A DNA stretch of 64,000 nucleotides. It comes from Datnioides undecimradiatus (lineage: Eukaryota; Chordata; Actinopteri; Lobotiformes; Datnioididae). Of this stretch, positions 14,501-25,593 are shown in pieces. The notes under the pieces were generated by a model. That model had not been told where the DNA came from. It searched no databases and worked only from the letters and a program-made list of their open reading frames with translations. The position numbers and the translations under genes are program-made. The DNA lies in contig WARS01000009.1 in assembly GCA_008933995.1 (NCBI GenBank), forward strand, positions 3,194,001-3,258,000, read 5' to 3'. The stretch's first letter is position 1; each line of letters opens with the position of its first letter.

Positions 14501-17102
14501 GATGGTGTTTCAGAACCAACTCAACCCTGTGGGGGTAACATGTTTTTCAATTCTCCATCTCGAAAAGTGGCAGGAAAACATTAAAGCTGCACTGCACATA
14601 AAAGTCCAAAAATACATACAGTTTAAAGACTTACCCAAGGCCCAAGGGGGCAGTATTTCTAAGTAGGTCTCATTTGACTGGATGGAGTGCATGTACATGA
14701 CATGGATCATGTATTCTGCGATGCACCACCACAGTATGATCCGTCCTGATCTGAGCACCAAGTAACTAAAAACAGACTCGTCCCTGTCACTTTCCTCAGC
14801 AGGCCTCCGCATCTGCAAGTGTAGAGAGTGAGCATGTTGTTGCTGGTTGAATCTGAAGAACCAGGAGAGTAAATATCAGGATATATAAATATATTCCAAA
14901 GATGAGAATGAAAACAAGCAGGCATGTTTTGCCAAACCAGAACAAAACAGGCAATCTTACATTAAATCCAAGTTTAAAATAGGAGTAGGCTTTGTCAGCT
15001 CCCTTACCTGCTCAACATAATCTTTGTATGTGATAATTGGGCCATTGTAGAAAAAAGGATGATAGAAGGTGTATGAAAACAACCAACAGAGCTGCACAAC
15101 TCCCCCACGGTCTAGAGGGCACCAGCAATGCTCTAGGCTGAAGCTGATGAAGCGCAGACCACAGACAGCAACACTGAAGAGAAGCAGATAGTACTCCTCC
15201 TCGGTCTCATACCAGCCTCTCTGTGTAATACAGAGGGAAGGCCAATTATTTTTTATAACAAATTCCTGGGGATTCCTCATATTAACAGTGACAGTCCAAC
15301 ACTAAATTTAGCAAAGGATTAAAAAAAAAAAAAAAAAAAAAAAAGCTTTTGACTCTTTGTTTAAATTGTGACACAGATCAAACTGAAAACATTTACGCAT
15401 CTGCTGATGAAAATATGTCAACACACTCTAATAAACATATCACATAAGACAACTTGGTAATGAGGTCTGTTTAACAGCATCGGGAATATCATTGCTTTCC
15501 AAGACTCAGCTGTGCGTATGTGTGCGAATGCTTGAGCACAGGAGAGAAATACTCGGCTATTTATTAGCATGCACAGGTCTGTCTAGATTATAAAAAAAAA
15601 ATCATATTATTCATCACTGTGCAGTTTCATTTAATCTCACTTTGTTTTGATTCTTCTTTCACTGTTACTGCAATAAATATTTTGCTTTGATAATATGAGG
15701 ACTATCTGTTACTCACTGGTAGCTACTCTGAATGCTTGAGGGAAGACACTGAGCTTTTTCCATCTTCATCTCACCAGGAAATACTGGAAATAATCGCACT
15801 GATTCATATTCTCTGAAAGATTATATACTCAACTTTAATCTTGTGTAATGTACATTGATAAAGGAGCTGGCCTAATGGCTGGCCTTAGTATCTTGTGCCC
15901 TCTGCTGTTCTTTGCAAATATGACATTTATTTAAAATCCAGTAGTTCTCAAACTGAGTCATAATCGCATTTATACAATGCCATTATAGATATGGACACAC
16001 ATATAAGGTGGCTGTGTTTACCCCACATCTTTATAATTTTATGTTATTCTTTACTTTTTGAACTTAAAGACATATTCAATAGGGAACTTTTATTTAAAGG
16101 TGCAACATATCTTTTATTTGTCTGTTTATCCATTGATTACAAGAGAAAGACACTCCTGCAAAATCAGAAACAAGCATAATCCAGGTGATACGACCCACCT
16201 GGATCTCTTGAAGCGGTTGGATGTGAAGAGTGGAGAGCAGCAGCAGGTTACAGGCCCATGACAGAGTGGGCTTTCGCAGCTGAGCCACTGAAAAGGACAG
16301 GGCCAGATGTAGCAGCAATACACTCACACCTTTAATGCCCAACAAGCTGCTGGCCGCCACGACACCATATATTGTGAGTGCTGGCAACCTAAGCTGTTGA
16401 CGAAACATCAAAATGTGTTGGGTTAAAATATCTCCCAGCTGATAGCAATATTTAAAAGCACTGGAACAGCTGCTTCCTACCTTGGGGTAAAAGATGCTGG
16501 TCAGTCTGGATATCACGCCGTGACCAGTCAGAGTCCAGAGCAAAGACTTCTTAGCCCATTCGGTCCAGAAACTCCACTCAAAGTCTGATGGGTCCTGAGA
16601 AAAACAACTAACTTCACAATGGGCATTTGAATATAGGCTTTGGATGGTCTGAATGTGTAAAATGCTCTAATTTTTATGTATGAACTTAATAAATAGTCTT
16701 TAAAAAAACTTGCACAAGTTTCTGACACAAAATAGCTTAAATTAGGACTGCACATCAGATTTGTTTTAGCGAGATGCAGCATAATGTAGGCTTTTAATCA
16801 GCATTTTCAAGATTGCACTTACCCTTTTAAACCCCTTAAGAAGCCCCTTCTCCAACTGGAGTTCTCTCTGTAGTCCTGCTTCATGTTCTGCAGTACAAAA
16901 CAGGAAACAGCAGCTTTATTTCTATTATTACCTCTTCTTCTCAATTCATCAAACCACCATACTGATATGCATCTACCTTACCTTTAGAGAACCTGTGCAG
17001 GTGGTAGAAAGAGTACAGATGAGAGCCAAAGGACAGCACCCAGTAAACAAGGATCTCTGTCCATGGCAGGGGTGCCGACTGGGCCTTTGGTTTGGATGTC
17101 AT
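4507..17102 (-). CDS. hhat: Hedgehog acyltransferase (MBOAT family), complete, 11 coding exons
   Basis: HHAT is a multipass ER enzyme that attaches palmitate to the N-terminal cysteine of Hedgehog proteins. In coding order the exons are 16982-17102, 16823-16887, 16481-16594, 16199-16393, 15008-15220, 14635-14812, 14003-14153, 11887-11922, 9095-9296, 8460-8604 and 4507-4592. All junctions are GT-AG and in phase, and they sum to 1506 nt (501 aa; human 493). Recognisable HHAT segments include DPSDFEWSFWTEW, FFYVKYLVLFG, FTGMWR, RYIYVPLGG, WHGGHDYL and LLILSNLVFLGG. The MBOAT catalytic pair falls at Asp349 and His389, with the same 40-residue spacing as Asp339/His379 in human. Cys334 matches the human haem-binding Cys324. 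The retained His argues against HHATL, which lacks it. The start ATG is followed by a short cytosolic leader and the first membrane segment. A splice acceptor ends at 17120 (CTGTTTTAG, minus strand) and implies a non-coding exon upstream. Neighbour myoz1 lies about 1.8 kb upstream on the same strand. Confidence 0.96.
6121..6260. mobile_element. Possible degenerate teleost repeat (TTAGCATGCTAGC type)
   Basis: TGCTAATTAGTAAACAT, GTGTTAGCAT and GAGCATGCTAGCAG resemble the opening part of an abundant fish repeat rich in TTAGCATGCTAAC. The copy is short and diverged, so the assignment is weak. It lies in the last hhat intron (4593-8459). Confidence 0.3.
7576..7647 (-). mobile_element. Teleost interspersed repeat fragment in an hhat intron
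   Basis: On the minus strand this reads AGCTGCTAAGTGCTCCTC..GTTTGCTAACTAGTTGCTAAC, a diverged match to the widespread fish repeat with GCTGCTAAATGCTCCACTATGTTCACCAGCTAGTTGCTAAC-like wording. The same family appears in the other orientation, and longer, at 56165-56460. Confidence 0.55.
11547..11571 (+). repeat. Poly(A) tract flanked by an 8-bp inverted repeat
   Basis: About 25 A residues follow CTTTCTTTTTTT. The flanks carry GAATGACA on the left (around 11526) and TGTCATTC on the right (around 11574), so the tract sits in the loop of a potential hairpin. It lies in the hhat intron between 9296 and 11887. Confidence 0.6.
11741..11784 (+). repeat. GATA/GACA-type tetranucleotide microsatellite (imperfect)
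   Basis: Interrupted repeats of GATA with GACA and GATG variants lie within an hhat intron, close to the 36-nt exon. No other function is suggested. Confidence 0.75.
11887..11922 (-). CDS. hhat: hhat 36-nt exon carrying the catalytic Asp
   Basis: This small internal exon is bounded by CTCTCAG at its 5' side and GTAAGA at its 3' side. It encodes HFDEGLYRWLI plus split arginine codons at both ends (1 + 33 + 2 nt). It joins the TGMWR exon (14003-14153) to the YIYVPLGG exon (9095-9296) in frame and contains the catalytic Asp349. Introns of about 2.1 kb and 2.6 kb flank it. Skipping it keeps the frame (36 = 12 codons) but removes the active-site Asp. Confidence 0.93.
14366..14405 (+). mobile_element. 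Short fragment of a teleost repeat (TTTATTAGTCCCAC..GGGGAAATT)
   Basis: GATATCCTTTATTAGTCCCA followed by CACCGGGGAAATTTCAG matches the end of a common fish retroposon-like repeat. Only this end is visible, so the family is left open. It lies in the hhat intron between exons 14003-14153 and 14635-14812. Confidence 0.45.
15321..15344 (+). repeat. Poly(A) tract (24 A)
   Basis: A homopolymer run in the hhat intron between 15220 and 16199. No convincing retroposon body is recognisable to its left. Confidence 0.7.
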
Positions 17103-17639
17103 TAGGCAAAATCACTGTGCTATAGTGCACCTAAAACAGACAGAGTCAATCCATCTGATCTAAAAGCAGTAACTGGCACAACATTCAGTGACTTAAAATT
17201 GAATGTGAAACTGAAATGATTTGATTTGTATGTTTAAATGTCTCTTTACAACCAGAAAGCTTCACTTTTCTTTATTTGTCAAATGAAACAATGGTGCTGT
17301 ACCACTCTACTGCAAAACCAGTATTACATTTCAAAAAAAGCTATGTTATAGGGTAATGCAAAACTAAATGTGATTGTTTTGCAGTGTTTTATTGTTTGCG
17401 CTATCATCTTTGATGCATTACACATGTTGCTATACACTCATAGGATTCTGCAATATCTTGACACTGTTTTCAGATATATTCTGGGTTAAACGCATGGGTT
17501 CACGCTTTATGAACCCTTAAATGGTGTCCTGCCGTTTACAGAAGTAATGAAAGGCTACACCAGCCTGTCCAAAGCTAAAATGATGCACTATTTTCATCGT
17601 ACCAAGTGAAATTAGCTTCGTGATACTGAGTCAAATTGT

Positions 17640-18080
17640 TGGCAAGTAGCAATCGGCAAGTCGTTGCTAGGTAACACAGCAGCACCCCGGAGGTTGCTGA
17701 CTGTATGACGTAGTTCAAACGGCAAACTACAGAAAGCTAGCTACCGTTTGACCAAACCAGCTAACGACACTTTGCAGCGTCCTGCCGTTTGAGATTAAGG
17801 CGAAACCGCTGGGACCAACTCGGTGTGTGTGTACAAGTTTTCGTGTTTTACAATGTTTGGTCACCTGAAAACTTTCGTGATTGACCTACCGTACTCGGAT
17901 GGCTGCGAGCTAATGTTCGCTACGCTAGCTAATCATCATACAAGTTGCAGTATTACCTAATAATATTGGGCCAGTATCCATTGCGTTGCTGTAAAATGTA
18001 GACTGCACTGTCTTATAGCTCCCGGACCGTAGGGAGATAGCATTAACACTGCCCGGCATATAACATCCAAAGGTAAGCAA
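17640..18080 (-). promoter_or_regulatory. hhat: Probable hhat promoter and non-coding first exon region
   Basis: The interval between the hhat start codon and myoz1 is locally richer in CpG than its surroundings. On the minus strand a clean donor (ACG then GTAGGTC, boundary at 17890/17889) could pair with the acceptor ending at 17120 to form a 5' UTR intron. A CRE-like TGACGTAG lies at 17706-17713. There is also a strong plus-strand donor (CAAAG then GTAAGC) at 18072/18073, compatible with divergent transcription. The start site cannot be fixed from sequence alone. Confidence 0.4.
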
Positions 18081-18352
18081 GACTTCTTCTTCGTTTTCTT
18101 TAATAACATCTAGCAAATAACTTCTTACAGCATGGTCGCCCCCACCTGTACGGGAGTGGCTCGACAGTTTATGTCAAGAAAACCTACTTTATGCATTTAA
18201 TTGCATTATTATAAAGACATTTTGCCTTTTAAACGACTTGTGTTCATGCCTTTAAACGTTGCTGAAAAGACACTATTTAATATGTATGTATTTTCACAAT
18301 TTTCCCCCTTGACATAATCACTCTTCAAAAGGATTGTTACAGCATGGAAGGG

Positions 18353-18358
18353 TTTATT
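18353..18358 (-). terminator. myoz1: Candidate myoz1 polyadenylation signal AATAAA
   Basis: TTTATT on the plus strand gives AATAAA on the minus strand about 570 nt after the myoz1 stop codon. It is a good candidate for the end of the 3' UTR, but is inferred only from the hexamer and its position. Confidence 0.4.
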
Positions 18359-18865
18359 GTGGAGAAACTGTTGGTACAGTAGGTCAGTGGATCAGCAATT
18401 GACTTAATGCATGCATCCTGCATTAGACACGCTTGTATTGTTTTCATAGCTCAACATCAGGTCAATGAATCTCAACAACAAAAAAGGCACTGGGAAATAA
18501 CAAATATGGTAACAAGTTGACATCGAGACAGTGCGCACAACAGTAACATAACAAATCTGTCCTTCATACGTGATTCATTCTTTCCTCATAGACAAAATCT
18601 CAACTTCTCACCAACTTTTCTGACAAATTAAAGGAGTGTTTACACTCAACTTATGAACTTAAATAAACATTTGATGTTTCATCTCCTTATAACATCTATA
18701 GCTTGTTTCTTTGTTTCACAACCAAATACAGAGCAAAATAGGAACCACAATTCATGTACGCTTTCTGTTATCCACACTGAGAGATTCAAATTCATCAGTA
18801 TAACATTTAATTGTAAGCTCTATAGTGTGTACATGCTAATGAGTATGCATACATTCATGCTTGCA

Positions 18866-18886
18866 TGTGTGTGTGTGTGTGTGTGT
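18866..18886 (+). repeat. GT microsatellite, about 10 units, in the myoz1 3' UTR
   Basis: A short (TG)n run 40 nt downstream of the myoz1 stop codon. In the minus-strand transcript it reads (CA)n within the predicted 3' UTR. Confidence 0.7.
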
Positions 18887-18925
18887 CCGTGCACAGTGAG
18901 TATAATCACAGTATGAATATTTTGT

Positions 18926-21184
18926 TTACAGCTCATCGGTCTCTCCATCGAAGGGCACAGCATCCGTCTCCATGTGAATGCTGCTGGGCTCACTGCTGCC
19001 CACCCAGCCAATAGGAGTGCGGTTGAAGGAAGGCCGGCAGCCGATGTCCTGTTGGTACACCACTGCAGGTTCGGGCTGTTTGGTTGAGTCAGTTTCTGGC
19101 ATCTGGAATTTTAGGAACTGTTTGGCCTTCTCAAAGCCACCGTAGGGCAAGGCACACCTAGCAGAGCAAGGTGAGAGTGTTATTTAAGCTCCTGTTTATC
19201 ACAAAGCACCTATAAAGTCAGGTTTTACCTGTTGAAGCATTTCCACTTGGGCAGGTCCTTGGACAAACGCTCAATGGGGCCAGGCATTGCAGTTTTCAGA
19301 GTTGCTATCAGATTTTCATCCCCCTTCATGGCCTTCTCCCATGGTGACACATATGTCTTTACGTAAGTATGCTTCTTAGCGTCACCCCTTCCTCCTCCTG
19401 TAAAGAAAACCTAGACCATATGACACACTGGTCCAGAGTTGTAAAATTATATTCAACAGTCTGTGGACTGGCTTCAGTAATATTTGTGAGGTTTGTGGAT
19501 TATCTATGTAGATGAAAATTTAATTTAAAAATTGAGATGAAAAGATTTTAGAAAATATTCCTATTCAGTTTGTTGCTAAGAGTTAGTTGAGAAGATCAAC
19601 ACTTATTTTTATGTCTCTATACTCAAGTGTGTATCTACCCAGGGGCAGAGGTTAAGTGCCTAGTGACTTCTTGACTGGGTGTAGTTACCTGTTGAAGTCT
19701 CTGCTGGTTGCCTGGCAAATTTACAGCAATAGAGGGATTTTGTTTTTACACTTTCCTTTTTGCATGGTTTGAAAAGCAAGTCATTATATTTTAATTCATG
19801 AACGTTAGATGTTCTGATTATATTCCCTAAAACATTGAAGAATTCCTTTAAGTCTTCAGTGCATTTGCTAATGCATTTGCATTAGTTCTTCAATTTGTTG
19901 AAAAATGGCCACAAAATGATACCAACCTTTAAGGAGAGACTGCTCACCAGCTCCTTCTCCTTTTCCACCTTTTCCATGGTCGCCCCCAGCCGTTCCTCCT
20001 GCACCTCCTGCACCCCCTGCACCTCCTGCTCCTGCACCTTTGCTTCCTGGCTTTGGAGGAGGCACAGGGACCCCACCTGCACCATGTATCCCTCCATAAT
20101 GAAGCTGTCCAGCCTCTTTGCTAACAAAATGCCCACCAACAGTTATCATCTGACCTCCCATCTGACCACCCAGAGAGGGAACAAACTTCTGGAGGTTGTC
20201 CTGAAACAAATATAATCAATATAACTGACCACAAGCCACACAGGGCAGTCATTTGCATTTGTTAATAAACTGTTTCTGAATGTTAGAATTTCTGAATGGT
20301 TTAAACATTTTGTCATCTCTGCATACTATGCTCTTACCATAGACTCGCTGCTGAAGACGTCGGGGTTGTTCTCATAGATGAACTTCTCCACTCTCTGCTG
20401 CCTCATTTTGAACATCTTGGAGCCTCGGTTCTTCATCAGGGAAAGCTCCTCCAGCATGATGTCTTTGGGAGTCTTAATCTTTGTTCCCAGGTCAAATTCA
20501 GATGCCTCTGGCTCAGACTCATACTCTAGGTAAGGGACATTTGAACAAATGAGTGTTACATGATATTTAGAATTTTTGCCGATATAGTCACTGGTATCTT
20601 TGGTCTATCAGCAACATGTTAAAGAGAAAAACTAGAGAAAAAACACAGTCAATAATCAATTGTGTCTGATGATGTTGTTGGAAAATATATGTTTAAGTGT
20701 TTGCTTATTTCATGCCACCAATAACACTTCATAATTTCTCTCCCTGTGCATTTGTGTGCTTTTTTTTGTCCTGAAATAATGCAACTTAAGTTTCACACTT
20801 CATAAACTTCATACATAAAAATGTATGGGACCCTAAGTTGCATAAGTTATTTCAATCCACGGTCATTTATATTTACAGTTAGTGAATTATGCTGTTAATT
20901 GGTGTTATTTTTTTATACTTTTCTTTCACTTGTACAGAAGACATAACCCTACTTATCCGATAAGATGATTCCTCTCCTACAGTACCTATCACCTGTTAAC
21001 TATTACTAATCTATTTATGTATTCTGTCTTTATATGAAAGAGCTGTACTGAGCATGTGGAAATTTGGTTTCTATTCATGTAATTTCATGCCAGCCATACC
21101 ATCCTGAGTGATATGTGATAGGTCAGTTATGATCTTGGAGAGCCTTTTCCGCTTGTTTAGGGGGGCAGGTGTTCCCAGAGGCAT
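18926..21184 (-). CDS. myoz1: Myozenin-1 (calsarcin-2/FATZ-1), complete, 5 coding exons
   Basis: Myozenins are sarcomeric Z-disc proteins that bind alpha-actinin, filamin C and telethonin and tether calcineurin. The coding exons are 21100-21184, 20338-20525, 19927-20200, 19229-19397 and 18926-19157. They sum to 948 nt (315 aa; human MYOZ1 299). The N-terminus MPLGTPAPLNKRKR matches the MYOZ1 start. The conserved core IMLEELSLMKNRGSKMFKMR..RVEKFIYENNPDVF follows at residues 53-87, then a Gly-rich stretch at about 135-180, YVSPWEKAM, FNRCALPYGGFEKA, RPSFNRTPIGW and the C-terminal PDZ ligand ETDEL. The Gly-rich middle singles out MYOZ1 over MYOZ2 and MYOZ3. The donor of exon 3 is unusual (AAAG then GTTGGT). 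An acceptor (CCTGAACCTCTAG) ends two bases before the ATG, so the 5' UTR is split. The 3' UTR probably ends near AATAAA (minus) at 18353-18358. Confidence 0.95.
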
Positions 21185-23008
21185 GGCTAGAGGTTCAGGA
21201 AAGAACATGGTTTTAGTGGCCACAATATTAGGGTTACGAACACACAGAAAAAACATAATTTCAATCAGAACATGCACTTTTGGGACATATTCAGCAGTTA
21301 TAGAAGCATAGACTGCACCAAAAAGCAGACCACACTTTTGAAGCCTTGGTCAAATACTCTTTTTTTTGCTTAGGAAGGCTCCTAACTGCGTGGGATGACT
21401 CAGAAGTATCTAAGCCCCCATAACAAAAGGCAGCCATAACAAAACCAAGTCACATTCTCAAATTGCAAAGACAATGGTTCCTTTCCGATCTCCTGTAGCG
21501 TATGGTACACAGTAGCATCTTGAAAGGAAAGGAGATGATGCCATCCCACCATTGCACTGTCCACTGCAATCTAAATCTGCACAGCCACGGGTTCAGACTG
21601 AGGTTAAAAAGCAATGAAGGGATTGCTTTTGCTTCACTTTTAAGATATATTTCACACAATTGGAAGAAACTTGGGAGATACACCGCTTTAGAATTATCTC
21701 TGAGCATTCCACCAATTAACTGAAGACCGCTATTCAAGGTCAGCACCTACAGCCATCAACAACCCCTGAAAGTCAATCCCAAGGACCTGCATGAATCAGA
21801 CAGTCAGACAGACAACATGAGCCCTGCTCATTTTTCAAGTTAAAGGGGGGGATGATAGTGCCCTCAGATTCTCCACATACCCCAGTCAAGCAGATGTCTG
21901 CACCAAAGGTAACATATAGCTTAATGTGTGTTTCAGTTGTGTTTGGAGACACAAGATCTGTATACAGACTCAGTCAAAACAAACAGAGACACGCTGTGGA
22001 GAAAATGGTGATCAATTCATTCTCACGCTATTATACAGCAGTAAAAGTGAAAGCTTCAGGATCATAAAATAAGATCTGATCATATTCCCTAGTCTGCAGC
22101 TTGCATGGGAGCATGTAGGCGGGGGAAACAGGAGTGATACTTTCTTCATCTGAGGCATTAACAGACAAATGTCTTACAACCCGTGGTGCCTCCTTAGTCT
22201 GCAAAATGTATCTGGTTTGTACAAAATATCATGTCTTTATTTTACACAGTTTTGTGCTTCTACATGCATATCTTACCTTAGGCTCTCAACAGTTTCTTTA
22301 AGGCCCAGTCAAGTGGCAAAACATCACATCACATCTACTGGCTGTAACTCAACCCACTGCAGCTATTTTTAAAAGCCATTTCCAGCCAAGACATTTTAGC
22401 GACGTGTAATGGCGTCATTCGACTATCAAATGGGCTTGACACAACTCTTAAGGACACAATACACACCTCGAGAAAACAATTCTAAGTCTACGTTTGAACC
22501 TCTTTCAAAGTACGAGTGAGATCTGGTCAAGTTGTGAATGTTAACGAGGAGGATTTTGGACACCATTTTAATTGCCTTATATAACTACCAGCTTAGGGAC
22601 CCCTTGTGCTCACATTTACCACCCCCCCATAAGGATTTAGTAACACCATATAAAATCTCTGCAACGCCCACAAAGAGGGATGGTCAGCACATTCACCCAT
22701 TCCTTCTGTCATTTTAAGATGTACCAAGAAAATCTAAAAGCAGCAGAGTGACTCCCAAAGCCACTTTACTTGCATTGTTCATAATATCAAACACAGTCTC
22801 AACAAAAGCAGAATCATTAGGTTTTTCCGAGTAGTTGAGCTCATCTTGCATTATTTTTTCATCAGATCAGCTGCACAATAACACAAAACGTGATTGGGAA
22901 CATGTTGCACGTTTTTATTCCCTCCTCCCATTTTGTTGCAGCCAGAATTTAAGTTCAAGCTGTTAATTAGTAGGACAAAGCACACTGTTGGGATGCAGAT
23001 CCACTCAC

Positions 23009-23026
23009 CGGGTTTTTGTTGTAATC
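23009..23026 (-). other. Candidate 18-nt exon or first-exon end upstream of myoz1
   Basis: On the minus strand a strong acceptor (GTCTGTCTCTCTTTCCAG) and a strong donor (CCCG then GTGAGTGG) are only 18 nt apart. A TATTTATA element, also a 9/10 match to a MEF2 site, lies about 20-27 nt further upstream at 23046-23053. Either this is a tiny internal non-coding exon, or it is the end of the first myoz1 exon under a muscle promoter. The myoz1 ATG exon has its own acceptor two bases before the ATG, so an upstream exon is expected. No transcript evidence is available. Confidence 0.3.
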
Positions 23027-25593
23027 CTGGAAAGAGAGACAGACCTATAAATACCAAACAGAGAAGAGGAGACCCAAGGCTCAATGCTGGTGTTCTCGAT
23101 CACAAGTTTACAAATCCCTCAGTGCCTCTGAACCTACGTATGGCTGGACCCAGGTCCCGGGAAGTGCAAAACCCACCCTACACTCCGATGGCAGATCTTC
23201 CAGAGGGTTGGGGTTGTGGGTGGCAGCGGTGTTGGTGTCAGGACGGGAGGAGGTTGAGGTTAGGAGTATGAATAGTGATTCGAGGGGGGGGCATTAAGGC
23301 AGGGGGAGAAGTCTCTGTTGGCCAGCTGAAAGTGCTGATGGGGATATTAAGGGAACAAAATCATTCTCACAGATGGTTCAGAATACTATATTTAGTAGCA
23401 AAGAACGAGAGGAACAGGCCTCTGCTATAAGATAACCTCAAAGGACTGTGGGTGTGTTTGGGGTACATGGAGACTAAGAGTGAGGTAGCATAGAGTATGT
23501 GCAAATATACTGTGCAAGTTAAAAGCTCAACGTATGTGTGGCTATTAAGGCGATGTCAGTTTGTGTTTCAAGGTGAGGGTTATCTCCTTTACGCCACACA
23601 TTACTCTAACCTGGCAGTAGATTATCACATTTTCAGTTTCTCTGAAGCATCATGTGACTGCACATGATGGACATGCGGAGAGCTGTCAGATATTCATCAT
23701 CGAGAATTATTTCCATGGTTAAAAAAGCTTGTGCTAACACAGGGAAAAGCACTGAAGAGCATCCAAAGGCCAATAACCAGTAAAAGACAATGGATGTCTT
23801 GTCCTACAGTATTACGTTATCATGTAGTGTTGAAATGTTATGTTATTATAAGATCAGGTTTAGACATCTATTTGTAGTTCTGCTATTTGTAACCAACACC
23901 ACAAAAATTATAGTGCAGACTCAATCTTAATAAAAAGAATTTCTTTAGTCAATATATAGTATATAGTATACTATAGTGTAGACTAAATACCATTCAATAT
24001 TTGGTTGATCAAAAGCTTCATTGTAGTTTTGTGAACTGCATGGTGCATGAATGATATTGCATTCTGACATTTATAGGAACATAAACATGCATTCAGCATA
24101 GTCTTGGGGGTCCTCAATTAGCTGAGGGTTTGCTTCACTGAATCTGACAAGAGCTTTCTCTGAAAGTTGTTCTGGTTTGTGCCGTCTTGTGCTCTGAAAC
24201 AGACAGTGACAGTAGTTTAAAAGCCATTCTTCTATTTAGAGGCAAAACTAAATTTGCTGATCTACATTTGTGGACATGTCTAACTTAAAATGTTGTATTG
24301 CAAATAGTGCAATGAGTGTATTTTGTTGCTTGGAATCTGCTCAATTGCCTAACACAGTTAGTTTATAATAAAGGGTTCACTTATATTTGGCTCATTTTAA
24401 GACTGCTCTTGTCCAGCCTTGTCAGTTCTCGATCTGTTAGTTCTCAGTAATTTTAGTAGCATCTTGAAGCATGAAGTAGAGGAAGTTCTATATCATCTCT
24501 TGTATGATCCACGACATACACAGAGTCGCACAGTCTGTAACTGAAAATGTTTTAGTCTTGCTTCCAATTACATGGATCTTACATAAATAACAATTTTCGC
24601 TGCTGTCAAGGGCCCCTCTTGGCTCATGAGCAGCACACACTTTGATGTACTCCCTCTCAATCCTTCTATTACCTTGATTACTGTATGCATTCCTTCCCTG
24701 GCTGATTTTGATTTGTTTATGGTTTATGATTTTGATTTGTTTATTTATTATGGTTTTCTTCTGTGAGGTTTTCTTCCTTTTTCTGTTTTTCTTTAACATT
24801 TTCATTTTAATTCCATGGACTGTAGGAGAGATCTGGGGCAATGGATTCATTTTCAGATAAAGGGGTAATCAAATATTAGGATAAGAGAAAGGGGGAGGAA
24901 GTAAGAGCTGGTGTGACATCAGGAGAAGTTAAATTTTAGATTGCCTGATAAATTATCTGGTTATCTTACTGTAGTTCTATTTCTGATACAAGAAATGATT
25001 ATATGATTTCAGACAGAAGTACCATGGGGAGTAATATATATGGCGTTTTCATTACATCTTGAAATAGAAACTTTCCAGAAGCTCAGTCAGTTTTAATATT
25101 TATTTGATCTTTTTTAAGCAATGAAATTAAGAACAAATTCTTTATTACAGTAGTGTCCTGGTAAAATGTCATATCCTCTATAAATAGTCCTCTGTTTGGA
25201 TGTTAACAGCCCTAAATATAGGCACCCTGTGCGTGGTAACAAAATGCACTTTCAGTCAGAGCATAGCCCAGAACAACACTTAATGACAAATGTTCATGTT
25301 CACAATAAAAAAAACAAATATACCCAAAATTTCCATGTGTGACAACTCAGATAATTTGATTCCACCAATTTGCACGCACTTGTAGCAATATCAACCAGAG
25401 AATAGTTTTTAATATCGAAGTTTATAAACACAGAAGTATAAAAGCATAGAGATGTGACTTTTCTCACATCCTCCTCTGATTCCTAAGAGTTAAATGATTA
25501 TGCATGTTCCTCAAAAATGCATGTTTGTGTTTGGATGAAAGTCTTCTCAAGCTAAAATCTATCGGTCCCCTGTGAAAAGATCTCTTTCCATAT

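Noticed and set aside
4507..17102. Identity as HHATL (GUP1-like) rather than HHAT
   Set aside because: Catalytic His389 and Asp349 are present, and the C-terminal half follows HHAT wording closely; HHATL lacks the catalytic His.
19895..20215. Ser/Thr/Cys-rich frame on the plus strand opposite myoz1
   Set aside because: It is the complement of the Gly/Ala-rich myoz1 exon and has no independent support.
20765..20855. Imperfect inverted repeat around GAAATAATGCAACTTAAG and TAAGTTGCATAAGTTATTTC
   Set aside because: Arms are short and mismatched; may be an eroded MITE, but evidence is insufficient.
22894..23271. 125-codon open frame on the plus strand
   Set aside because: Composition is Pro/Gly/Arg-rich with no family motif, and it overlaps the probable myoz1 5' region on the other strand. 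Not supported as a gene.
24488..24850. 120-codon Lys-rich frame on the minus strand
   Set aside because: The Lys/Ile run comes from AT-rich tandem TTTGATTTGTTTAT DNA; no domain or splice structure supports it.
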